64,000 nt of DNA, taken from positions 54,088,758-54,152,757 of the forward strand of contig OX485805.1 in NCBI GenBank assembly GCA_950295325.1. Reading direction: 5' to 3'. The stretch comes from Polytrichum commune (Eukaryota > Streptophyta > Polytrichopsida > Polytrichales > Polytrichaceae). The number at the start of each line of letters is the position of its first letter. Position 1 is the first letter of the stretch. This document shows positions 45,893 through 57,406 of the stretch, one piece after another. Under the pieces are notes generated by a model. The model was not told the origin of the DNA. It worked only from the letters and a program-made list of their open reading frames with translations, and ran no database searches. The position numbers and the translations under genes were made by a program.

Positions 45893-48800
45893 TACTAACA
45901 TACACTTATAAACCTCCAAAGCCACGATGCCCTCCTTTGGCCTAATCTTCTTGAAGGTGGGAAAATAAAATAGAACATGGAAAATGTTGTAATGTTAGAA
46001 CAATGATCATATTTAGGTAAAAATGGGGAAGAAAGTGATCTACATTAAATGATCTTTAAAGTGACAACCCCGTACACTTTGCGTAGTTTGGGGAACTTAA
46101 CAAGAAAATAAAAGAAAAAATTCACTCTCCCATCAATAAAATATAATTAATAAAACCATTATGTTTCAATAGAGTTGCATAAAGTTATTAAGTGCAATAG
46201 ATTGGGTAAAGTGGTAAGAAATTGCAAGTTGTTCCAACTATGAGACATTATTCCAAAAGCCAAGCAAGAATTAATACCAATCGTAAGAGTAAATACCAAA
46301 CTTCCTACAACAAGGGTGAACCAACTCATGTTGGGTTGCTAAAATTGGTATAGAAGTTGTACCACAATTCAAATATGAAAAAATCAGTTATTTGAAGAAC
46401 CCACATGACCTACCAAAACAAAACCAAAACAACACAAAATAGGCTAGATTAACATATTTATACTAGCCCCACCCCCAAAAATTTAAATATGCATGAGCTA
46501 ATTAGGTCTTATATGCAACGCATGGAAATCATTAAAGACAACTATCATTATGAACAACAAACTACTTAATAAGGGGGTGGGTCTACTTATGCTAGATTGA
46601 TAAGTGAGATTGATCACAAAAACAACCTTGTAAAGCACAAGACTTTTGTATTGAACAAAGACATTGTTCATCTTTTGTTGAACACTTCTTGCACCACTTC
46701 GTAGAGCACATAGATCCTAGATTAACCAATATGACCAACTAGAGTTGGTGTTTGTTTGGTCATTTCTTTGCAACCCTTGAGTTTTTCTACGCCATTCTTA
46801 CACAATCATCGTGATTGATCAAAATTGATTCCATTTGCACTAAATATCACTTACAATTAGTGGTTCTTATCTACGACTTGCTTAATGCATTGTCACACTC
46901 ATTTATTGATGGGTTTTAAGACTAAAAAAAGGGCGTCGCTTCAAGGTGAATGTTACTTACAAAACCACCTACCTTAAACATTCGCACTTGATTGGCCATA
47001 TGAGAAGATCGATGATTCTCGAGTTGATAGCATGTTCTCTCAATTATTTGCTTGAACCGATGCATACCAACTTTTATGGCCCTTATGATAACATAGGGCC
47101 ATTTTAAACTAGAGAGAGAGTCCTTGACCCATGAAATATAAATTATGTGATTGGTTGAGAAACCGGAGGCAGTCTAAGTTCACTTTACACTAGACCTTGA
47201 AGGCTTGAGGACCAAAGAAATTTGCATCAAATCTACATGACGTCCTAGATGGCAACAAGTGGATAATATTTCATTATTATCAAAAAGAGGTAAGTCTATT
47301 CCCATCAAAAAGAGGTGAGCCTAATCCCATCAAAAAGAGGTGAGTCTAATCCCATAAAAACGAGGTGAGTCTAATGCAAAATCAAAGGGTCATGACAATC
47401 AGTTAAATTGTCATTGGTTTCTAGAAATAACATATTGCCATGATGAGGATTCAAACCCGAACATGTGTTGCAATCCCTCGACATGGTCCCACTTTCACTT
47501 CACACTAAGCTTGAGGGCCCATCAATTGCAAAATTGGATTTCTCTTTCCCACAGCATGACCTTTGGATGATTTTCAAGGGCCCTTACATTTAACTATGTT
47601 TCAAAGTAAACATGAACTTATTCACAAGTTTCGAACATAATGAGAATTTAAACTTGTAGTTCTATTGACGAAACCTATAACAAAAACAAAAACAACTAAT
47701 TTTAGATGTAAACTGCATCTCTTGTTGTAGCACACTTTGTTATCTATGAAAAATACCCATCTAGAGAGAATATTTGAACATAATGCTTCTCAAAGTATGT
47801 AATACTGAGAACTTCCATCACATTCTTCTAGCTTCTTCCTCCAAATATTTGTTCTTACAATAGGTATGTCTCAACTACTATGATGCAAGAAATACTCTCA
47901 TGTGCAATATGAATGTCTTGTGTCCGTATTTAGCTCAAATCCTAGTTATGTTCATGGTAACAACTCTTTAGGCGTGTGTGTAAGCAGCCCTAGCGCACCG
48001 CCTTGTAATTTATTAGCCCAACCCGATGGCCCCCAAAACTAGAGCTCCGGTGTGGTTGCCAAGTGGGACACATGGCAAGGACTCCCTTTCCAAATGGTTG
48101 CGTGCTCACGGGTATTTTGGGGACTCGGAAAGCTTGACCCTATTATTATAGGCTTGTCCTCCTTCGCGCTCGCTTAGCAACTTACAACTCATATTCTTGA
48201 ATTGCTTTGATTGAGAGATGCTCGAATCACTTTTGGATGTCGCGCCTTGGTGGAGCAGGTGTGTTCCCGTCTTGGGGGGTTTGAACAAGTTCCGCGTCCA
48301 AATTATTAAGTGGAACCCACACACGGCTCATTTCCAATGCCCAAAACATTTTGGAACACACACAAGGATCACTAGTCATGCAAGTCTATTCTATCTTATT
48401 TTGACGTGTACCTTTTGTTTTGAATAGTGTGGACCACACCGAACCCAAGGTAGATGAGGTTAATGTGGACACGTCCAGCTCTGTGGAATCATTCGGGCGA
48501 TGGATTCGAGCGTTAGAAGCTTGAGCATGTTAGGGATGGCAAATCGTGACCAAAGAATTTGGAATCGCTGAAATTGGAGTTGACGAGGGTGTTGATCTAG
48601 GCTCTGGAATCAAGGGTTATCTATTTCCGAGTGTGGTGTTATAGGGGGGGGGGGGGACGCGTTTATCATTCAATGATGTGTAAGTGGGCAACACCATCAT
48701 ATTCTACATGGGTCATTTGCCGACGAAAACCAAGTTTAATGTCAACTAAAGTGTCTCTGAAGTGGTCACGTGTAAGATAAAATGTTGCCAAGTTGTTTTT

Positions 48801-49098
48801 TCATTATAGAATATCCACAATACAAGTTGGTCGGCACCTCACAACCACATGCCACCTTCTAATTTGCCCACCTCGGGCACAAAAATAAAGCTTGTCATAG
48901 CTTGGTGAATAGCACTCCTTATTATGTAGGATGGTGAGTGTAGTTTGACTTTTGCAAAGGTGACTAACCCAAATATCATCAAGGTGGCGGCTAAATCATT
49001 GTGTATTACTCACCCACCGAATTAAAGAAATTATACCACCAATTAGGAACCAAAAATAGGTGTCCAATCAAGGAAGCTAACTGAATAAGCATCATCTA
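45893..49098. other. Gene-poor; repeat fragments
   Basis: Fragments near 47090-47240 and 47470-47600 (TTCACTTTACACTAGA, TTCACTTCACACTAAGC) resemble the PIF-like MITE at 318-654 but lack clean ends. A G run lies at about 48645. No gene seen. Confidence 0.45.
47281..47380. repeat. 25-bp minisatellite, four units
   Basis: Units start at 47281, 47306, 47331 and 47356; the consensus begins CAAAAAGAGGTGAGTCTAAT. The last unit is the most diverged. Confidence 0.85.
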
Positions 49099-49186
49099 CC
49101 TTAAGGGGAAAGAGAGATAGAGAGGGGGTTGTAATTTCCTGATAATTTTCAAACCCAAAGCTCAATCTCTCTCTTTTTCCTTAAGG
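49099..49186. repeat. Imperfect hairpin with CCTTAAGG tips
   Basis: CCTTAAGGGGAAAGAGAGAT at the left faces the reverse complement of CTCTCTTTTTCCTTAAGG at the right, a stem of about 20 bp with a loop of about 45 bases. Foldback element or chance purine/pyrimidine pairing. Confidence 0.5.
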
Positions 49187-50178
49187 CGACTTTGCAACTT
49201 TTTTTTGTAGTTTATGTATAGGTTTTCTAATATATGATATTTATAAATATAATTGATTGTAATCCAAGTTATTTGACCTTCTTTAAAAAGAGAATTTTTT
49301 TCTTAAAGTGTCGTTGTAAGGCCTCGATACCTTGTCTCCCTCAAGAGCAACCACCTAAGTTCCCACATGGTTAGTTGAAAATATCAGGTTCACCCAAATA
49401 CCCCACTATGATTGGGTGGATCATAGGTGGTAGGATCTATTGGAAATCAAGTGTTTGGAAGGCCACCCATCTGAGTACCTTAGACGAGTTAACCTCATAG
49501 TTCCCATGGGATATGGGTTAAGGTCTTGGGTTTAAGCCAGTCTTATGATGCAACGATGACTAATCAGGGTAGAAAGAGCACTACAATATTGTCATGTTTG
49601 GAGAGCTTCAAGTTCTACTAGAATTAGACAAAAGAATGAATAGTGGTCACTCAATAATGCTAAGTGTGCAAGCCGGTTTTGAATTTAGAGTATCATGAGG
49701 AGACCAAGTGCATAATTCAAAACCAAAAATGCAAAACTTGGACATGCATCTCAAAGGCCACCCAATAAGTTCCAAAAATCTCATAAAGTCCACCGTGATA
49801 AACTTGCATAGCTAGTACACAAATGTCCATGCAAATCACAACATTTAAAAAACGTTGGGGGGTAGTAACTTCTCCTTTAAGGAAGCGTTTTGCGGGATCA
49901 AGAGAGGACATCAACCTCACATATGCATGCACCCGTATGATCACACAAATGTGAAGTTGGTAAAACACGGAATGCAAGGCGTCTACATGTGTTTTGAGTT
50001 TGTTAACTATGTTGCAATTTATAAAGGAAATAAATGCAGAAAGAAAGAGGAAAGACATAGGCAACTTGGGATTAACTTAATTAGTAGGGAGCCTGCAACA
50101 GCTTGAGTGTCATCTTGCATAGATAGTCACCGAACTAAAGATTCTCATGTGGCTCTAGTAAGCTCCAAGCTATGGTAA

Positions 50179-50687
50179 GGGCCACTTTACACCTAGAGGC
50201 AGGCCGATTGCATGAAATTTTAGCCCCTTTTTGGTTGGAGGCCGGCTTCAACTACACATTACAATAAGATTATAACAGGGGCCAATTTTCCCATATTTAA
50301 AGGCCTTAGGGCCAAGAAGCCATGCCGATTCAATAAATCTAGCATAATCCAACAGATCTAGCATAGAGTCGCTCAGATTTCCACAAAATCCAACGAATCT
50401 GGTTTGCTGAAAAAAAATCATATTTTATTTTAAGAGGTTTTATTATTGAAATCTGACATTGACTCCGAGGCCAAGAATCGACCTTCCATTTTGGGTGCAC
50501 CTAATTCAACGAGCTCGGACCATGTCAAAACATGTAATTTTTATATTAAGAAAATCATACCACCAAATCGGCCCAACTTCTAGGTGTAAAGGGGTTGGGA
50601 CCGATTTTAGCCTTTTGACCAATCACAAGTGAAGATTTCAAGCCTCTTACACAATGAATTGGCCCGGCCTCTAGGTGTAAAGCGGCC
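50179..50687. mobile_element. PIF/Harbinger-like MITE, 509 bp, TAA target duplication
   Basis: The ends GGGCCACTTTACACCTAGAG and (reverse complement of the right end) GGCCGCTTTACACCTAGAGG are inverted repeats of about 22 bp. TAA lies at 50176-50178 and 50688-50690. An internal CTTCTAGGTGTAAAGG near 50580 repeats the tip sequence, suggesting an internal duplication. Confidence 0.65.
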
Positions 50688-51071
50688 TAAGTGCTCCAAA
50701 ATGATCCCATGAAGTTAGTTTGGAGTGCACCAATGTCATGTGGCACAATTGTCACCATTGACAAAGCGTTTGTTGTAGTTGACCTTCATTGATACTGGAA
50801 CCACGCCAAGCCATGGGAACTAAGTTATGTGTTTAAGAAAGAAAGAAAAAAATTGAAAAGCGATCTGGTCCACTTATCTGTTTATTAACCATATTTTTAT
50901 GAAGTCCATGCAATTCGTAATATTCTTCAACAAGGTGGACATGCTATGTGGTCCCCATCATTTGGACTAAGTGATGCATTGAGATGATTGATATTCTAAC
51001 AACCATCAAATTCCATTGAGAATGTGTCAACTTCTCTCACACCTCCTCATTGCATCTACAAAAATATACTA

Positions 51072-51825
51072 TAGTGGAGGCGCCTATTTTCGATCAAGAC
51101 CCCATACACAAAATAAAGGGTACCAAAATCTCGATCAAGCTAAGGGCCGGTTCACACTATGCCCAAGTCGAGAGGAGAAGCGTCACTTTTCTGGACCAAA
51201 CTATGTCGAGAGGAGAAGTCTTTGGGCTGAAAAAGTATATTAAAATAATCGTTGAATTTTTAATGAAAAAAAAAGTTCGGCCTCTCGACGGAAGTTTGGG
51301 TCGAGCATTTTGCTCGACCCAAACTTGGCTCGAGAGGCCGAACTCTTGGCGCCATATCTTCCTAAAAGTGTTGCCACCTAGGCTCTTTTGGAGGCGACGT
51401 CCTTTGGACTTCGGCCTCTAGTGTGAAGGCTGAGAGGACGGACTTTGGACATTTCTGCATTTCATTGGTCCAAACGTTTCTCCTCTCGAAGTTTGGCCAT
51501 AGTGTGAACCGGCCCTAAGACTGAATTTCGGTCCGGTCGAAAGTAATAGTGCCATGACACATATTATGGTTTTGAGTGCTAAAGTGAGGAGAAATGAGCA
51601 ATTAAAACGAACGGTTATGGCAATCTCTAGACATTGGTAATATGTTTGTGTCAACTTTTGGTTTCAGAATGTCATAGTGATTTCAATTTAAGGAATAATA
51701 TTATCAAAAAAATTGCAATCTTCTTGATTTCTATTGTTCTACAAGGGAAACATTTGCATTACCTTGTACCTCTCCAAATCTAGTGCAAAATCTCTTAAGT
51801 GATTGGTTATGGGCGCCTCTACTCT
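51072..51825. mobile_element. TIR element with GAGGCGCC ends, copy 1, interrupted by a nested MITE
   Basis: The left end GTGGAGGCGCCTAT and right end ATGGGCGCCTCTAC are inverted repeats. The sequence outside the nested insertion matches 63161-63545 in the same orientation (for example GAACGGTTATGRCA, AGACATTGGTAATATGTTT, CTTAAGTGATTGGTTATGGG). Without the insertion it is about 380 bp, like the other copy. Superfamily not determined. Confidence 0.68.
51144..51515. mobile_element. Nested PIF/Harbinger-like MITE, 372 bp, TAA target duplication
   Basis: The ends GGGCCGGTTCACACTATG and CATAGTGTGAACCGGCCC are perfect 18-bp inverted repeats, flanked by TAA (51141-51143 and 51516-51518). The centre has a second inverted pair (GAGAGGCCGAA, TTCGGCCTCTCG, AAGTTTGGGTCGAGC). 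The other copy of the host element lacks this insert. Confidence 0.75.
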
Positions 51826-52032
51826 ACATGATCTCACTGCCACTTAGTTTTAGGCCCAAAAACAAACAAACACAAGAACACATCGTTATGAATAGTTGAA
51901 ATGACACATCGAATGCTTTGTGAGTAAGCATCAAGGGGAGTCTAGTACTTAGGGTGGGTGGGTTAATGATTGACCCAATTGCCCTACTTACAACTCTTCT
52001 AAAGTTCACCTTTAATTCAGCTAAAGTAGTAG

Positions 52033-52573
52033 ACTGATTGTTTATGATATTTAGTGTCATGTACACTATTTGCAAAGGGCTTTATAGAGATGCCTATAGG
52101 TATTAAAGTGTCACATCTGCTAATTGCCAATGTGATATTATTTGTCAACATAAGTCATTTTTTGGAGTGAAAAATTATCTACATTATGACATTTGGTGTA
52201 GCACATTGGGATACTTGATATGATAGCTTTGCGTTTTAGTGTACAAGAGCTTATTGTTGTTGAGCATATTGATGACAAGTGTCATGTGTTTACATTTTAG
52301 TATGCAAGAGAAAGGTATTCTTGGACATTCTAATGCCAAGTGTTATTTGTATACACTTTAGTCAATGTCTATACCATTGTGTGACATAGGCATATATCTA
52401 ATCACATCGTTGAACATACTCATCCCAAAATATTAGTAAACACACTTGAACGTCGAGTGTCATGAGGTGACACTAATGGTGAAGTTGTTGATCACTAGTG
52501 TAACCTAAGCATACGCCTCAATATAGGGTAAGTGATAATATTACAAATGTGACACTAAATACCATAATGGTGT
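52033..52573. mobile_element. CACTA-tipped element, family O copy 3 (about 540 bp)
   Basis: The left end includes GATATTTAGTGTCATGTAC and the right end GACACTAAATACCATAATGG. The interior carries many GTGTCA/TGACAC words (for example near 52.27, 52.33 and 52.46 kb), the sort of subterminal repetition seen in CACTA elements. No ORF of note. Confidence 0.52.
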
Positions 52574-53215
52574 AATCTTTAGGGAAAAAACTCTATGTTG
52601 ATTATAGTGTTGCAACCTAAGTATAATCAATAATAAATAAAACCATAGAAGTTTGAATCCTATACTTCACTTTTCAGCCCCTTTCAATAACTTGTTGAAA
52701 AAACAAAATTTTATGCAAGTTGCACGCATGTCAACATGATATTAAGAAAACTCTACACGATAATGTTTAAAGGGTATAAAAAAGTAACAACTTGTTCATT
52801 TGATGTTGTTGACCATTCTCGATGGAAACGTTCACTGGACTACATACGAATGGTGCTTTAGCCGCATGGACTTAAAAAGAGAGTTGTTGTGAGCATTTTG
52901 AAACACACATGGAAGACTTTTAAAGGTTATCATCTAGGTGTCTCATATAAGTTTTATCTAGGCAAACACATTATTTTTTCTAATTATTTGAGCTTTAAAC
53001 TAATAATTCATATAATTTATTCATGATTGGATGTCTCTCAGCACTGGTACGTACATTTGTGACAATCACTCATCTCACACTAATTACTCGGTCAATAGTA
53101 TGGCAAGGGAAATCTCGTGCAATGCACAAGCATAAGCACATGCATTGTCTTTGCATGTACTCTCCCTTTTTTGTCTCTCTGTCAAAGCCAAGGGCACTTT
53201 GGTGTTGTAAGGCCT

Positions 53216-54545
53216 AAACTCCCACCCCTTGAGCGTCGTAATCCGGGGGGAGAGGTTAGACCCACATGTATCTTCTCAGGGATCCCCCACACGGGCCACA
53301 ACGCAATTAAGGTGGGGGTGATCCGGGCTTACACTTCTTGTTAACTCTTCTTGTTAGGGGTCAACCTCAGTCATGGTAATACGATTAAAGACTCGCAACC
53401 TTTATTGCTTTATTCCATTTGGCCCACAAGCATTAAGTAATGCTTCCATTACCGTACACACCACAACCACTCAACCTCATTAGGAAAGTCACTAATTCTA
53501 ACCTACTGTCTACTAAAACACTCTCCCTTAAACCCAACTTAGGTGTATGCCTCTTGGTTTCAACTTCAGAGTTCGGATCCTAGGCGCTACCTCCTTAATT
53601 AGTTGTGCAGACTACCCTATCCTAGTTCAAGACCGAGACTAGCCTTTCAACCAGCAGCCTAAGCCTTCCCGGCTGGCACCCCTCCTCGGTCTCTCCAATT
53701 CTGCGGCATTACAGGTGAGGCCAGCTCCCTGGATCATTCGGGTTGTGCTCGATGCTGCACCTGAACCCAATAGCTCTCCTCCCGCATTCAGGCATTACGG
53801 CCCTGAGGCAACATTCCTTCAACCCCCGCTCCTCTGTTCTTCTACCTTCCACTGGTTCAGTCACCAGCTCTAATCGCTCAACAGCTGGAGTTCTTCTCCT
53901 CCTCCCGCCCAGTAATCAGAGGGCTCCTTCCCGCATTCCCTCAAATTCTTTCATTGGCCTCAGCAATTTCCTAGCTCAGAATTCACCTATCTTCCCAGCA
54001 GCGTCCGACCCCCCAGGCTTTTACCCAGCGGCCCCCTTCAATTACCACTGTTTCATTGCTGCGGTCCTTGAATCCTCCTCGCTCGCCTCTGGAATCCCCT
54101 TGAATCCTCGTGAATCCTTTTTAATTCTCGCTCGCCTGCTTCGCTGAGTGCGAACTCCACGGATAGCACCACATCCCCTCCAACCGCGCTATGTTGTGCA
54201 GCCTGATTTTGATGGCCCTCGCCCCCCTTTGTGCGGTGGCCTCACTCCTTCCTCTGATGTCTCATTTTCTCATGTCGCCACAGTTGCCTTCCCTCTCCTT
54301 CGTCGCATCTCGAAGCTGGGATGATTCCCCCCTTAGCAGCGGCGCCACCGCGGCCTTCCTGCTCTGCCTGCTCCTCCGTCCTCCTCTGTGTCCCTGCCTA
54401 CCCGAAGAGAGAGAGCCCCAGTCAAAGAACGCCCTGATCCCCCTTCCCCGAAGCCCAAAAATCCAGGGCTCCCACCGCTCCAATCCTTTGAATTCGAAAA
54501 TGAATTCCCCTGATATGCCCCCCCTTAAACCATCACAGTCCTAGC
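53216..54545. other. Pyrimidine- and GC-rich island without a recognised gene
   Basis: Plus-strand ORFs at 53743-54147 and 54191-54544 are rich in Ser, Pro and Leu, as C/T-rich DNA always reads. No domain or splice pattern supports them. It could be part of a retroelement or LTR; a TG start near 53352 was considered but no matching end was found. Confidence 0.35.
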
Positions 54546-56035
54546 CTAAAACAAACAATAATTTGGCCTTGACCCAATTAAACTTAATCCACCCACAACT
54601 CCATTTTAATCGAGTTACTCCCCCCTTGGTTTTATTTTAACGGCTCAAGCCCACACGTAGCTCACCAATCCAAAACTAACTAACCACACTTAGAACTTCC
54701 AAACACACCACTCTTTTTATGTTCCCCTTGTCTCCATCCTGAACCACCGTTTAAGTTTTAACCATTTTTAAGCTTAAGCTGCCATGTGGGCACAAAATTG
54801 AGCTCACAGGTGTAGTCAATTATCTTGTGTTAATTGGAAGAAAAAATTAGTGTAACTTGAATTGGCAATGAAGTCACCCCCTTTTAGGCTTTCCATACTT
54901 TGTTGATTTATCCTTATTTTGATTTTGTTTCTAGACAATATTTTTTTACCCTAGCTCCACTCACAAGTGTTGAGTATCCACCACTTAAGACAATAGGCCA
55001 AACCACTATTCATGTTAAGAGTTCATGGTCTTGGTTCATTTATTCATGCTTCTTTAGTTTCAATTACATTCATTTAAGTCAAATTCATTGCAAATACAAC
55101 ACACTTATAGTTTTATTAATTTGGTACGAACTTTCCTTTGGTCTCACTTGTTTCCTTTGATGTCAATAGCCATCTTAAATGTCCATTTGCCTCCTATGGG
55201 TTGCCAAAAGGTTAAACATGGAAGACCTTTGGGCTTCCTGACCACAAACACTCAAACAATTGTCTCGGATGATGTTGTAGACATTGGTCCTATTTCTCTT
55301 GTTGAGTGCTCAAAAGAGACTCTCTCCAATTATAACAACACTTCATTCTACCTTAGAGAGACATGCCACATATTCATGCTCTATTTTACTAACAAACCTT
55401 CAAATTCAACTTTACTTATAAGATCTATAATCTTGTTTTCTATTCCACATTCAATCCTTCACAATGCTTCAACACAAGACTTACTTAGTTAATCTTAGAT
55501 TTACTCCCTCAACCTTATGGGATTCGACAATCAATTATTTTATTGACTCAATTTTCCAATAGCAAGGATTCATATTCATGGACAAATTAAGGCCTAGTTA
55601 AATCTCTTTTGAGTCAGTCACTGAAGACAACAATCACAAAAATTCAAGCATATCATCAAGGCCTTCTAAGTATAAGACTATTGCATGCCCACAAAACCAC
55701 TTCCTCAAAGGTAGACAATCCTTTCTTAAAGCAATTTACTTTAAAAGTCATAATCCTTATGTTAACTAACTCTATAATCCGGATGCACAACATGGTAAAA
55801 ACCAACTTAGAACTAAGGGATCTCCCTTCTTTCCTATTTCAAGTTGACAAATAATAGACCGTCACACAATTTGACATTCATGTATGAGGCCACCACACAT
55901 TTAACTATCGACATGCAAGTCCAATGCATCGCTCCTTTACTGCCTAGAAAATCATACCACAATTGCAATATGACTTCAAGGTCAAATACAAGGCCGGTAA
56001 TCCAATTCAAACACCATAGGTGCCTTTAATTTTTA

Positions 56036-56285
56036 TTTTGGCATAAATTGAAAATTTAATTGCAGAAAGAACCTATAATACAACCAACATGGCCGAAACA
56101 ACGCAACCCGAGTGGAAATTAAGAAATAATGCTCATATGAAGCCTATCCTTCCAAGTAATAACTAAGTTGCTCCGGGTCACAATAAGACCTTTGACCCCC
56201 CAAATCAAATAAAATTTGTTAAGAATGTCACGGTAGGCCACGTACGGGGTTTTTTCCAAGTCCCTAAGCGTTTGTTTCCATTCAA
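56036..56285 (-). repeat. Retroelement-like repeat, copy 2
   Basis: Partner of 43259-43495. The minus-strand frame reads DLEKTPYVAYRDILNKFYLI then stops. It is decayed. Confidence 0.45.
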
Positions 56286-57352
56286 TCCTCCCGTAATCCT
56301 GCAAGGCATCCCAAAATTTGACATATTTTCAATGGGCCACTGCACCATTGGTGCCTTTTAGTGATTCAAAACACTAATTAGTGTTCTTTGCATTCCAATG
56401 TAGACCTTGGTTTTGTATGGTATTTCCAACACATATTCCCACAACTAGGCAATTGATAATAACTCACTCAAACATGGAATACAAAACTAGATTAGAAGAC
56501 TCTACAATCCTAAAGAATCACTCGCAAAATTAGATGAGGAAATAGACTAACCAACACAAACATCAATTACATAGACATTGCTTCAATTATCATACAATGA
56601 CCTAGTAATTATGAATCACTCGTAGATTGCTAAATACCTATTTCGAACCTCAATTCACAAGAGAAGTCAAAATTACTAGTAGAGTATTGATACCATAAAA
56701 GCCTATATTCCCTCCCTCTTCTCTAGAAATTCCTAGCCATATATACCTTCTTAAAAATATGTGTAGATTTCAAGGCTCATATTTGTTCATAACAAACTAT
56801 AGTTGTCCTTAATTCTATTTTTTGAATTCCAAGACAATAGCCTACTCAAACATGCAATAATTTAGGGATTTTCTAATTTGTTTGCTATCCTATTCCCATT
56901 AGTTTCCAAACTAGGCTAGAAAAACAATATTTCTAGCACTACATTTGACATCTCCTCAAACCATATGCAAAGTTAGTTTGGTCGGTTACAATGGGGTTCT
57001 ACTCATTATTATGAAACGGTATCCCATGTCTTTGTGCTAAATATGGACCACTAGATTATCTTACCAACAAGCTTGGAAATCTCAATCCATATGAGGTCTA
57101 GCTTTTTGAATACTGAAATGCTTGTGTTTATAAGAATGGGTCAAACTTGGTGGTCAATGGGAACCAAACAATTATATCCCTTCGTGTCCTTTTTGCTACC
57201 ATGAATTAAATATAATATCTTTACTTTTGATTCAAAGCCTCTCATTACTTAAAGAAGATTAATCAACATGTAGAAAATAAGCTTCAATTTGGTCACCAAT
57301 GGCCTGTTGGTACCATTATTTCATATCCAATTAGACATTTGACAAATCAGTT

Positions 57353-57371
57353 CATCATCATCATCATCATC

Positions 57372-57406
<35 letters not shown>
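57353..57406. repeat. (CAT)n(CAA)n compound microsatellite
   Basis: About six CAT units run directly into about eleven CAA units. Confidence 0.95.

Noticed and set aside
47281-47380. CRISPR-like array
   Set aside because: 25-bp units are contiguous with no spacers, in a plant-type context; it is a minisatellite.
53743-54544. 134- and 117-codon plus ORFs
   Set aside because: Pro/Ser/Leu-rich readings of C/T-rich DNA with no recognisable domain or splice support.
53352-54545. Solo LTR starting TGTTAGG
   Set aside because: No CA end with a matching 5-bp duplication was found downstream.
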